Origin: an uncultured Selenomonas sp.
Lineage (GTDB): Bacteria > Bacillota > Negativicutes > Selenomonadales > Selenomonadaceae
Length of the DNA stretch: 13,140 bases
NCBI GenBank assembly: GCA_900552565.1
Contig: USAK01000042.1
Coordinates: 1-13,140 of the forward strand
Reading direction: 5' to 3'
Shown here: positions 1 through 5,577 of the stretch, one piece after another
Layout of the letters: every line of letters starts with the position of its first letter
Numbering within the stretch: the stretch's first letter is position 1
The notes under the pieces: generated by a model
Database searches by the model: none
What the model was told of the DNA's origin: nothing
Seen by the model: the letters and a program-made list of their open reading frames with translations, nothing else
Translations under genes and position numbers: made by a program

Positions 1-141
1 TGCAAGACTCTGTACGAACAGCGTCTTGCCGACACCGAGGTCCCCCTCCAGACACAGCACAGTTCCCTCACGGATCTTTTGTCCCACCAGCTCCGCTAAA
101 TGGGCAGTTTCCTCGGGAGAATTCGTTGTACAGGTAAACAT
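1..141 (-). CDS. tsaE: TsaE, tRNA threonylcarbamoyladenosine (t6A) ATPase, N-terminal part
   Basis: Only the first 47 codons are present; the gene runs off the left edge. The peptide begins MFTCTTNSPEETAHLAELVG and continues to a P-loop, GDLGVGKT, near residues 35-42, followed by LFVQSLA. The SPEET box, the helix and the E-GDLGxGKT P-loop are the usual start of TsaE (YjeE/YdiB). From family knowledge, TsaE is the small cytosolic ATPase that works with TsaB and TsaD to place threonylcarbamoyl on A37 of ANN-decoding tRNAs. The ATG is preceded by AGAAAGGAA, which sits very close to the start; a better AGGAG lies about 14 nt upstream, so the exact start is slightly uncertain. It is divergent from rubrerythrin and has its own promoter at 217-245. 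Confidence 0.88.
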   Translation of the reverse strand, partial: MFTCTTNSPEETAHLAELVGQKIREGTVLCLEGDLGVGKTLFVQSLA

Positions 142-216
142 TTCCTTTCTTATCGCTCCTATATCTCTATGTAAATTCAAAACGTAACGCATAAAATCAT
201 GCGGATTCAATTTCTC

Positions 217-245
217 ATTATAACACACGCAGCAGATTCGGTAAA
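217..245 (-). promoter_or_regulatory. Sigma-A-type promoter for tsaE
   Basis: Read on the minus strand: -35 TTTACC (245-240), a 17-nt spacer, and an extended -10 TGTTATAAT (225-217). The predicted start near 210 leaves a leader of about 70 nt before tsaE. The extended -10 and exact spacing make this one of the more convincing promoters in the window. Confidence 0.6.
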
Positions 246-268
246 TTGCCCTGCCGTTTTCAATTTCA

Positions 269-302
269 ATAATTATTATCCAAAAGGAATTTATTTAATA
301 AA
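269..302. promoter_or_regulatory. AT-rich palindromes upstream of rubrerythrin (PerR/Fur-like candidate)
   Basis: Two perfect odd-centred inverted repeats lie in an AT-rich stretch: ATAAT-T-ATTAT (269-279) and TTTATT-T-AATAAA (290-302). The first equals the 11-nt core of the PerR box known from Bacillus (TTATAATNATTATAA), but its outer bases do not match. PerR regulating rubrerythrin-type peroxidases is established in clostridia. The sites are over 200 nt from the rubrerythrin start codon and lie nearer the tsaE promoter, so either gene could be the target, or the match could be chance. Confidence 0.3.
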
Positions 303-355
303 ATGAGCATTTACGAGATAATCGCCGATATAATGAGAATATGTGAGATAATCTC
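301..355. repeat. 30-bp-period tandem repeat with GAGATAATC half-sites
   Basis: Two copies of a 23-nt unit (301-323 and 331-353) match at 18 of 23 positions and share an exact 3' end, GAGATAATC (315-323 and 345-353). The second copy extends to a perfect inverted repeat GAGAT-A-ATCTC (345-355). A spacing of about three helical turns upstream of a promoter is typical of cooperative regulator binding. I do not recognise the motif. A further 9-nt direct repeat TATTTTGCC occurs at 368-376 and 382-390, 14 nt apart. No gene lies between 142 and 506. Confidence 0.5.
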
Positions 356-377
356 TTTTCATCGCCATATTTTGCCA

Positions 378-406
378 TTTCTATTTTGCCCCATCTGACG
401 TATAAT
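378..406 (+). promoter_or_regulatory. Candidate rubrerythrin promoter
   Basis: A perfect -10 TATAAT (401-406) has only a poor -35, TTTCTA (378-383), at 17 nt. The second TATTTTGCC repeat overlaps the -35 region, as expected for an activator-dependent or repressed promoter. The predicted start near 413 gives a leader of about 94 nt. Confidence 0.4.
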
Positions 407-429
407 CAAAGCATAGCAAGTGAGCTACA

Positions 430-455
430 CCGATTGACAAAACAAAGTCAACCGG
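430..455 (+). other. Leader hairpin / operator-like inverted repeat upstream of rubrerythrin
   Basis: CCGATTGAC (430-438) pairs with GTCAACCGG (447-455) around an 8-nt loop, AAAACAAA, with one A-C mismatch. If transcription starts near 413, this forms a 5'-proximal stem-loop in the rubrerythrin mRNA. There is no T-tract, so it is not a terminator. The TTGAC/GTCAA arms could equally be a protein-binding operator. Confidence 0.4.
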
Positions 456-506
456 GTCCCATTTACGATGTGTATGTATATCAATATATATTAGGAGGCT
501 TTTATT

Positions 507-1052
507 ATGAAAAAGTTTGTTTGCACGGTTTGCGGTTATGTCTATGAAGGCGAAGCAGCTCCGGCTGAATGCCCGATCTGCCATGCTCCGGCTTCCAAGT
601 TCGTTGAGCAGAGCGAAGATCTGACGTTTGCAGATGAGCATCATGTCGGTGTTGCGAAAGACGTAGATCCGCGCATCGTTGAAGGCCTGCGCCAGAACTT
701 CACGGGCGAGTGCTCTGAGGTTGGCATGTATCTCGCTATGAGCCGTCAGGCTGACCGCGAGGGCTATCCGGAAATCGCAGAAGCTTACAAGCGCTACGCT
801 TTTGAGGAAGCTGAGCACGCTTCCAAATTTGCTGAACTCCTCGGCGAAGTCCTCACGAACAGCACGAAGAAGAACCTCACGATGCGTATCGATGCAGAGC
901 ACGGCGCCTGCGCTGGCAAGAAAGAGCTCGCAACGCTCGCAAAACAGCTCGGCCTCGATGCTGTCCATGACACGGTTCACGAGATGGCTAAGGACGAAGC
1001 TCGTCATGGCCGCGCTTTCAAGGGCCTCTTTGACCGTTACTTCGGCAAATAA
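507..1052 (+). CDS. rbr: Reverse rubrerythrin (NADH-peroxidase-type), rubredoxin domain N-terminal
   Basis: 181 aa. An N-terminal rubredoxin-like domain holds one Fe with Cys6-x2-Cys9 and Cys22-x2-Cys25. A linker leads to a ferritin-like four-helix diiron domain (about 55-181) with E68/E71, an E101-A-E-H104 motif, E131 and E164-A-R-H167. The rubredoxin domain precedes the diiron domain, the reverse of classical rubrerythrin. From family knowledge such cytosolic proteins reduce H2O2 to water with electrons from NAD(P)H through a redox partner; none is encoded next to it here. The start is fixed by AGGAGG (493-498), 8 nt upstream of the ATG. It has its own control region and terminator, so it is probably monocistronic. 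Expression under oxidative stress is inferred from the family. Confidence 0.93.
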   Translation: MKKFVCTVCGYVYEGEAAPAECPICHAPASKFVEQSEDLTFADEHHVGVAKDVDPRIVEGLRQNFTGECSEVGMYLAMSRQADREGYPEIAEAYKRYAFEEAEHASKFAELLGEVLTNSTKKNLTMRIDAEHGACAGKKELATLAKQLGLDAVHDTVHEMAKDEARHGRAFKGLFDRYFGK

Positions 1053-1109
1053 TCGTCCTGAAAAGACACAAAAACTCCTAAACATCATATAGTCCCAATA
1101 CCCAAAAGG

Positions 1110-1150
1110 AAGACCATTCGGCTGCCAGCCGGATGGTCTTTTTCGTTTTT
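1110..1150 (+). terminator. Rho-independent terminator of rubrerythrin
   Basis: A 14-bp stem (1110-1123 with 1127-1140; one G-U pair) with a 3-nt loop is followed by TTTTTCGTTTTT. It lies about 60 nt after the rubrerythrin stop. Confidence 0.9.
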
Positions 1151-1192
1151 GGGCTCCTATACACAAAAACAGGATATTTTTACATGATATCT

Positions 1193-1222
1193 ATTGAAAT
1201 CCCCCGACAAAAGTCTTATACT
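1193..1222 (+). promoter_or_regulatory. Promoter of the lysine/ornithine decarboxylase leader
   Basis: -35 TTGAAA (1193-1198), 18-nt spacer, -10 TATACT (1217-1222); predicted start near 1229. Immediately upstream, GATAT (1173-1177) and ATATC (1187-1191) form an inverted repeat that abuts the -35 and could bind a regulator. Confidence 0.5.
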
Positions 1223-1244
1223 ATCCATAACCTGAGAAATTGCA

Positions 1245-1290
1245 ACGGAGCAAGATGCGTGGTGTTCCCCTGCGTCCTGCTCCGTTTTTT
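1245..1290 (+). terminator. Terminator-like hairpin inside the decarboxylase leader (possible attenuator)
   Basis: ACGGAGCA (1245-1252) pairs with TGCTCCGT (1278-1285). The stem continues through an A-C mismatch to GATGCG/TGCGTC (1254-1259 with 1271-1276, including G-U pairs) and is capped by an 11-nt loop. It ends in TTTTTT (1285-1290). It begins only about 15 nt after the predicted transcription start and lies about 60 nt before the gene. It should release a short RNA of about 60 nt unless transcription reads through. No aptamer or upstream ORF fits in front of it. It may instead be a second backup terminator for rubrerythrin if the promoter call is wrong. Confidence 0.65.
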
Positions 1291-1352
1291 CAGGAAGAAT
1301 GTTTTTCTATTTGTCATGTACCAGCATACAGACTTACAGGAAGGGTTGTGTT

Positions 1353-2558
1353 ATGAGAAGCTTTATCTTAAGTGAAAACGAAATGAACGAAATGGCCAAA
1401 CGCCAGCCGACACCGTTTCTCGTGCTGTCGACGGACAAAGTAGCAGAGAATTACGCATTTCTGCGCAAACATCTGCCGCGTGCCGGCATCTGCTACGCGA
1501 TGAAGGCCAATCCCCATCCAGAGGTACTCAAACGCCTCGCCGGTCTTGGCTCTCACTTCGATGTAGCCTCGGCGGGTGAAATGGAGCTGCTGCATCAGAC
1601 AGGCGTCGATGGTTCGCGCATGATTTACGCCAATCCGGTGCACGATGAACGCGGCCTCGACATGGCCGCCCGCCTCGGCGTCAAACGCTTTACATTTGAC
1701 GATGCCAGCGAAATCCCGAAACTTGCCAAATACGTGCCCGATGCTGACGTACTCGTGCGCGTACAGGTTCACAACAGCAAGGCCCTCGTCGACCTCAACA
1801 CGAAGTTCGGCGTACCACTCAACGAGGCTCTGCCTCTTTTAAAACAGGCAGAAAATGCGGGGCTCCATGCCAAAGGCATCTGCTTCCATGTCGGCAGTCA
1901 GTCGCTTTCGACCGCGGCCTACGAAGAAGCCCTGCTGCTCGTCCATCATCTTTTCACGGAGGCTGAAGCTTCCGGCCTGCACCTGACTGACCTTGATATC
2001 GGCGGCGGGTTCCCGATTCCTTCCGCAGAAGGACTCGCCATCGACCTTGCGGCCATGCTCCGCGCCATTAACCGCCAGCTCGACCGTCTGTTCCCGCATA
2101 CCTCCGTCTGGACAGAGCCGGGCCGCTTCATCTGCGGCACGGCCATGAATCTCGTGACCTCCGTCATCGGCACGAAAATGCGCGGGAATATCCCCTGGTA
2201 CATCCTCGATGAAGGCATTTACGGAGTCTTCTCGGGCATTCTCTTCGACCATTGGGAATACCCGCTGCACTGCTTTGGCGCCGGCAAAAAAATTCCTTCA
2301 ACCTTTGCCGGCCCGAGCTGCGACGGCATCGACGTGCTCTACCGCGACTTCCCCGCCCCCAAGCTTGCCATTGGCGACAAAGTGCTCGTCAGTGACATCG
2401 GTGCCTACACGACCGTCTCAGCTACGCATTTCAATGGTTTTAAACCAGCTCATATCTGCATCTGGGAAGACCAGCAGGACCTTGTGGCTAAACGTCAAGA
2501 ACAGGAATGGCCTGCAAAAAATATCGAGGAAGAAGAAAAACGTTCTCTTGAGCTCTGA
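1353..2558 (+). CDS. ldc: Lysine/ornithine decarboxylase, fold-type III PLP enzyme (Selenomonas LDC type)
   Basis: 401 aa, alanine-racemase-fold (eukaryotic ODC-like) decarboxylase that makes cadaverine from lysine and putrescine from ornithine in the cytosol. Visible PLP and catalytic residues are K51 in YAMKANP, H179 in FHVGSQ, the GGGFP loop (217-221), E255/R258 in TEPGR, C323-D324 in PSCDGID and Y352. Work on the S. ruminantium enzyme tied lysine use to A44, G45, V46, P54 and S322. Here A44, G45, P54 and S322 are present at the same numbers and V46 is the conservative I46, so dual lysine/ornithine activity is likely. In Selenomonas, cadaverine is linked to peptidoglycan and holds the outer membrane; that role is inferred here. 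The start is chosen at the ATG after AGGAAGGG (1338-1345), which gives the same N-terminus as the known enzyme. An in-frame ATG at 1299 would add 18 residues. The C-terminal tail is glutamate-rich. Confidence 0.93.
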   Translation: MRSFILSENEMNEMAKRQPTPFLVLSTDKVAENYAFLRKHLPRAGICYAMKANPHPEVLKRLAGLGSHFDVASAGEMELLHQTGVDGSRMIYANPVHDERGLDMAARLGVKRFTFDDASEIPKLAKYVPDADVLVRVQVHNSKALVDLNTKFGVPLNEALPLLKQAENAGLHAKGICFHVGSQSLSTAAYEEALLLVHHLFTEAEASGLHLTDLDIGGGFPIPSAEGLAIDLAAMLRAINRQLDRLFPHTSVWTEPGRFICGTAMNLVTSVIGTKMRGNIPWYILDEGIYGVFSGILFDHWEYPLHCFGAGKKIPSTFAGPSCDGIDVLYRDFPAPKLAIGDKVLVSDIGAYTTVSATHFNGFKPAHICIWEDQQDLVAKRQEQEWPAKNIEEEEKRSLEL

Positions 2559-2578
2559 TTGTTTTTCTGCTGCCTAAA

Positions 2579-2625
2579 CAAAAACCGTGTTATTTTCCAC
2601 GATGAGAAAATAACACGGTTTTTTT
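2579..2625. terminator. Bidirectional terminator between decarboxylase and ABC-F gene
   Basis: A perfect 13-bp stem, CCGTGTTATTTTC (2585-2597) with its complement (2606-2618), has an 8-nt loop. T7 follows on the plus strand. On the minus strand the flank reads TTTTTG, so it can stop both convergent transcripts. Confidence 0.9.
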
Positions 2626-2648
2626 ATTTTACTGAGTGTTCTACTTCC

Positions 2649-4205
2649 TTAGACAATCTTTGTTGACCAGCTCTCGATATTCCATACTGTATCGACAAGG
2701 TCTTCATAGAAATCTGGTTCATGCGAGACGAGCAGCAAGGTGCCTTTGTATTCCTGCAGGGCGCGTTTGAGCTCTTTTTTTGCTTCGACGTCGAGGTGAT
2801 TTGTCGGCTCGTCGAGCACGAGCAGGTTGACTGGCTTCTGCATGATTTTGGCGAGTCGGACTTTCGCGGCTTCGCCGCCCGAAAGGGCAGTCATCTTCGT
2901 CGTGATATGCTCATTCGTCAGGCCGCAGGCCGCGAGAGCCGCGCGAACTTCGAAATTCGTCATGCCGGGATATTCCTGCCAAAGCTCGTCAAGGGCCGTA
3001 TTCATATTGCCCTTGGCTTCTTCCTGCTCAAAATAGCCGACCGAGACGAATTCGCCCTGCTCGATTTCGCCGGCAAACGGCTTGATGATGCCAAGCAGCG
3101 TTTTGAGAAGCGTCGACTTGCCGAGGCCGTTCGTGCCGCGGATGGCGATTTTCTTGTTGCGTTCGACCTTAATGTCCACGGGCTTCGTCAGGGCAGAATC
3201 ATAGCCGAGCACCAAGCGCTGTGCTTCGATGACGAAACGCGACGGCGTGCGGTCGGACTGGAAATGGAAATGCGGCTTCGGCTTTTCCTGACGTTTTGTC
3301 AGGACTTCCATCTTGTCGAGCTTTTTCTGACGGCTGTTAGCCATGCCGCGCGTCGCAACGCGGGCCTTATTGCGCTGAATGAAATCCTGCTCCTTCTTAA
3401 TTTCAGCCTGCTGACGCTCATAGGCTGCTTCTTCCTGACGGCGCTTCAGCGCGGCCATTTCCTCGAATTTTTCGTAGCTGCCCGTATAGCGCGTGAGCTT
3501 GAGGTTGTCAACGTGCCAGATGACATTCGTCACGGCATTGAGGAACGGCACATCATGCGAAATGACGATAAAGGCATTCTCATAATTCGTGAGGTACTTC
3601 TTGAGCCATTCGATGTGTTCGGCATCGAGGTAGTTCGTCGGCTCGTCGAGCAGCAGGATTTCGGGATTCTCCAAAAGGAGCTTCGTCAAAAGGACTTTCG
3701 TGCGCTGACCGCCCGAGAGCTCATCGACCTTGCGCTCAAGGCCGATGTCACGAAGACCGAGGCCGCCCGCGACTTCCTCGATGCGCGCATCAATCGTATA
3801 GTAGCCGCCGGCTTCGAGAATGTCCTGAATATCGCCGACATCCCTCATGAGTTTATCCATTTCCTCTGGCGTTGCCTCGCCCATCTTGTCGTAAGCCGCA
3901 AGCATCTCCTGCTCAAGCTGCACGAGATGGTCGAAAGCCGTGCGCAGCGTCTCGCGGATGGTCATGCCCGGCTGCAGGACGGCATGCTGGTCGAGATAGC
4001 CGACTTTCGTGCGCTTCGCCCATGTGACGGTACCGGCATCCGGCGTCAGTTTGCCCGTGATGATGGACATGAACGTCGACTTGCCTTCGCCGTTTGCACC
4101 GACCAATGCCACATGCTCGCCCTTGAGCAGGCGAAACGAAACATCCTCAAAAATCTCCCGACCGCCATAGCTGTGCGAAAGATGCGAAACCTCCAATACG
4201 CTCAT
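2649..4205 (-). CDS. ABC-F family ATPase (ribosome-associated, duplicated ATPase domains)
   Basis: 518 aa, two ABC ATPase domains and no membrane segments, so a soluble ABC-F protein rather than a transporter. Domain 1: Walker A GANGEGKS (36-43), LSGGQ (163-167), Walker B with catalytic E188 in DEPTNYLD. A charged, probably coiled linker (about 240-310, Lys/Arg/Glu-rich) corresponds to the P-site tRNA interaction region. Domain 2: GTNGLGKS (357-364), LSGGE (441-445), E466 in DEPTNHLD. Family knowledge: ABC-F proteins bind the ribosomal E site and relieve stalled translation; some protect against antibiotics. The subgroup, with a start like SVLEVSHLSHSYG and an end like ESWSTKIV, is common in Firmicutes, but I cannot assign a specific role or resistance. 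The start is fixed by AAGGAG 6 nt upstream; the frame stays open for 204 nt further upstream without a good start. Confidence 0.92.
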   Translation of the reverse strand: MSVLEVSHLSHSYGGREIFEDVSFRLLKGEHVALVGANGEGKSTFMSIITGKLTPDAGTVTWAKRTKVGYLDQHAVLQPGMTIRETLRTAFDHLVQLEQEMLAAYDKMGEATPEEMDKLMRDVGDIQDILEAGGYYTIDARIEEVAGGLGLRDIGLERKVDELSGGQRTKVLLTKLLLENPEILLLDEPTNYLDAEHIEWLKKYLTNYENAFIVISHDVPFLNAVTNVIWHVDNLKLTRYTGSYEKFEEMAALKRRQEEAAYERQQAEIKKEQDFIQRNKARVATRGMANSRQKKLDKMEVLTKRQEKPKPHFHFQSDRTPSRFVIEAQRLVLGYDSALTKPVDIKVERNKKIAIRGTNGLGKSTLLKTLLGIIKPFAGEIEQGEFVSVGYFEQEEAKGNMNTALDELWQEYPGMTNFEVRAALAACGLTNEHITTKMTALSGGEAAKVRLAKIMQKPVNLLVLDEPTNHLDVEAKKELKRALQEYKGTLLLVSHEPDFYEDLVDTVWNIESWSTKIV

Positions 4206-4245
4206 GAAATTCTCCTTTTCCATCCTTAATATAAAGTCTGTCCAC

Positions 4246-4274
4246 AAAAAAGAGGCTGCTTCTGCAGTCTCTTT
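4246..4274 (-). terminator. Terminator or attenuator upstream of the ABC-F gene
   Basis: On the minus strand AAAGAG-A-CTGC (4274-4264), loop AGAA, then GCAG-C-CTCTTT with T6 (4251-4246). The stem has 10 bp with one A-C mismatch. It lies after the stop of the small membrane protein gene (4361) and before ABC-F (4205). It can end the upstream transcript. Because a promoter-like -10 sits at 4294-4299, between that stop and the hairpin, it may also lie in the ABC-F leader as an attenuator. Confidence 0.65.
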
Positions 4275-4293
4275 AAAAATCATCGGATATGCT

Positions 4294-4322
4294 ATTATAC
4301 CATAGAGCACGTGCCGCGAAAA
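4294..4322 (-). promoter_or_regulatory. Candidate promoter for ABC-F gene
   Basis: Minus strand: extended -10 TGGTATAAT (4302-4294) with a weak -35, TTTTCG (4322-4317), at 17 nt. The predicted start is near 4287, only about 13 nt before the hairpin at 4274. The surrounding 14-mer GCTATTATACCATA (plus strand 4291-4304) is identical to that at 4688-4701. Confidence 0.45.
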
Positions 4323-4360
4323 GTCAGAATCGCAACGGCGCATCCTCACATCTTCCCGCC

Positions 4361-4642
4361 TTATTTCGCTTCGGGCGGCTTCGGCGCATTGCGCTTGCCG
4401 GCAATCCACTCCTTAAGCGTCTCGCGGTCCATCGGCGGCAGGTCCTCTTTTTTGACTTCCGACCATGCCTGCGCCTGCTTCATACAGAAATAAACACCGC
4501 CAATACCAAGTGCCAGACAAATCACGCCCCAGAGATACGACGCAGTATACACAAGATACGCTCCCCCAAGCGTTACAAACATAAAAAACACCGAATTCCA
4601 CGTCTGCACCATCATATTGAAATACTTCGGCATAGACCGCAT
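4361..4642 (-). CDS. Small two-helix membrane protein of unknown function
   Basis: 93 aa. I do not recognise the family. Two hydrophobic stretches, about residues 16-34 and 37-54, are separated by a very short turn and should form a transmembrane hairpin. The remaining 40 residues are charged and proline-rich at the end (KEDLPPMDRET...APKPPEAK), and are likely cytosolic. No cysteines pair up and no catalytic motif is visible. The start is supported by AAGGGGG, about 7 nt before the ATG; an internal ATG at codon 4 is possible. The protein is flanked by its own promoter-like site and by the terminator at 4246-4274, so it may be monocistronic. Good start context and sensible composition argue for a real gene. 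Confidence 0.72.
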   Translation of the reverse strand: MRSMPKYFNMMVQTWNSVFFMFVTLGGAYLVYTASYLWGVICLALGIGGVYFCMKQAQAWSEVKKEDLPPMDRETLKEWIAGKRNAPKPPEAK

Positions 4643-4690
4643 AAAAATTCCCCCTTGATTTCCCCTAATATCTTTTTATCTACTACCGCT

Positions 4691-4699
4691 ATTATACCA
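4691..4699 (-). promoter_or_regulatory. Extended -10 promoter of the small membrane protein gene
   Basis: Minus strand TGGTATAAT (4699-4691) inside the sequence TATGGTATAATAGC, with no good -35. The expected -35 position falls within the tRNA-Pro terminator hairpin. The predicted leader is about 42 nt. Confidence 0.45.
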
Positions 4700-4708
4700 T
4701 ACAGAACA

Positions 4709-4742
4709 ATAAAAAAGGCCTCCTATTTTCATAGAAAGCCTT
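4709..4742 (-). terminator. Terminator downstream of tRNA-Pro
   Basis: Minus strand AAGGCTTTCTAT (4742-4731), loop GAAA, ATAGGAGGCCTT (4726-4715). This is a 12-bp stem with two G-U pairs, followed by TTTTTTATT. It starts 12 nt after the tRNA CCA end. Confidence 0.85.
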
Positions 4743-4754
4743 ATTTTGCAAAAA

Positions 4755-4831
4755 TGGTCGGAACGACGGGATTTGAACCCACGACCTCTTCCACCCCAAG
4801 GAAGCGCGCTACCAAACTGCGCTACGTCCCG
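4755..4831 (-). tRNA. tRNA-Pro (anticodon GGG)
   Basis: 77 nt with an encoded CCA (4757-4755). The cloverleaf is complete. Acceptor CGGGACG pairs with CGTTCCG (one G-U), the D stem is GCGC/GCGC, the anticodon stem CTTCC/GGAAG encloses loop TTGGGGT, and the T arm contains TTCAAAT. Loop positions 34-36 are GGG, which decodes CCC and CCU. C1-G72 with A73 is the proline identity pattern. It has its own promoter and terminator. Confidence 0.95.
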
Positions 4832-4843
4832 ACAACAAGACAT

Positions 4844-4872
4844 ATTATATCGTATTTCAGGAATGTTGTAAA
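4844..4872 (-). promoter_or_regulatory. Promoter of tRNA-Pro
   Basis: Minus strand -35 TTTACA (4872-4867), 17-nt spacer, -10 TATAAT (4849-4844). The predicted start near 4837 is a few nt before the mature 5' end at 4831. No terminator separates the upstream peptidase gene (stop 4895), so read-through into the tRNA is also possible. Confidence 0.7.
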
Positions 4873-4894
4873 GATACAAATTCTAGCATGTATA

Positions 4895-5524
4895 TCAGAT
4901 GAAGTATTCGATAGTATCCTGCGCGGTTTTCTTCGTGCGGTCGTTGAAGAGCAGGACGGCCTCGCGGTCTTCCACGGGGCCTAAGGCATACGGTTCGTTT
5001 GACTCGCGGTTGAAGCAGGAAACCGGCACAATGCGGTTGTATTCTTTCGGATGGGCCAGGGTCAGTTCGATGCCGGTACCGGAAAATTCTGTGGAGTCTT
5101 CCGGCACATACCAAGGGTCAAACATGTAAATGCCGTTTCTGTCGACGCCGGTCAAAAGAGCATAGTGCTCGACTTCGTAAAAAAGGCGCACAACAGCGAC
5201 ACCGCCGCGGTGCAGAGCATCATTGACCAGGCTTTCCTGCCCGATGTAGACGGACTTGCCCGAAAGATACTGACTCGAAAGCGGCAGATTCGTCGCGAGG
5301 CCGAAGCCATCAAGCCAGTTGGAAAGGAACATCATCGCCATGCGGCTCGTGCCGGCGCGGCCCGGCTCTCCCTTATTGCTGTAGCAGTCAAGGCTGTAGA
5401 GCATGACGTTGCGGATAATTTCCGGCGGAATCTCCTCGCGCTCGAAGAGATAACTGACTGCATTGAGCATCGTCGTCGGACCGCAGTCATACTCCGAAAA
5501 CTGATAGCGCAAAGGACTCTTCAT
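4895..5524 (-). CDS. Peptidase C39-like (papain-fold) cysteine peptidase, cytosolic
   Basis: 209 aa. The N-terminus QFSEYDCGPTTMLNAVSYL (from Q8) matches the C39/papain-like pattern: an oxyanion Gln (Q8), then Cys (C14) within DCGP at the head of a helix. H120 in EVEHYALLTG and D136 in MFDPWY are in the right order to complete a Cys-His-Asp triad. No signal peptide or membrane segment is seen, and it is not fused to an ABC transporter, so it is not a typical bacteriocin-processing C39 domain. The substrate is unknown. It lies 53 nt downstream of the NlpC/P60 gene with no terminator between, so the two are probably co-transcribed. The ribosome binding site (GGGAAA) is weak. It could be a non-peptidase C39-like fold protein. 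Confidence 0.72.
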   Translation of the reverse strand: MKSPLRYQFSEYDCGPTTMLNAVSYLFEREEIPPEIIRNVMLYSLDCYSNKGEPGRAGTSRMAMMFLSNWLDGFGLATNLPLSSQYLSGKSVYIGQESLVNDALHRGGVAVVRLFYEVEHYALLTGVDRNGIYMFDPWYVPEDSTEFSGTGIELTLAHPKEYNRIVPVSCFNRESNEPYALGPVEDREAVLLFNDRTKKTAQDTIEYFI

Positions 5525-5577
5525 CGATTTCCCAACTTTCTTTTTCCCATCTTATTCCTTGGCTGCCGCTGGCAAAA

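Noticed and set aside
434..439. TTGACA as a -35 for rubrerythrin
   Set aside because: No acceptable -10 lies 16-18 nt downstream; it is better explained as one arm of the inverted repeat at 430-455.
381..1166. 261-codon minus-strand open frame over rubrerythrin
   Set aside because: It is the antisense shadow of a strongly supported gene; it has no ribosome binding site and runs through the terminator and promoter regions.
1311..1316. TTGTCA as a -35 for the decarboxylase downstream of the leader hairpin
   Set aside because: The position 17 nt downstream reads TTACAG, which is a poor -10 and runs into the ribosome binding site.
1299..1352. 18-codon N-terminal extension of the decarboxylase
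   Set aside because: Its AGGAAG is too close to the ATG, and the known Selenomonas enzyme begins at the position matching 1353.
2721..4229. 502-codon plus-strand open frame opposite the ABC-F gene
   Set aside because: Low-complexity antisense translation of conserved ATPase motifs; no family signature, no start signal.
4206..4409. 68-codon N-terminal extension of the ABC-F protein
   Set aside because: The frame is open but includes the terminator-like hairpin and overlaps the 93-aa gene; the internal ATG at 4205 has AAGGAG and the family start sequence.
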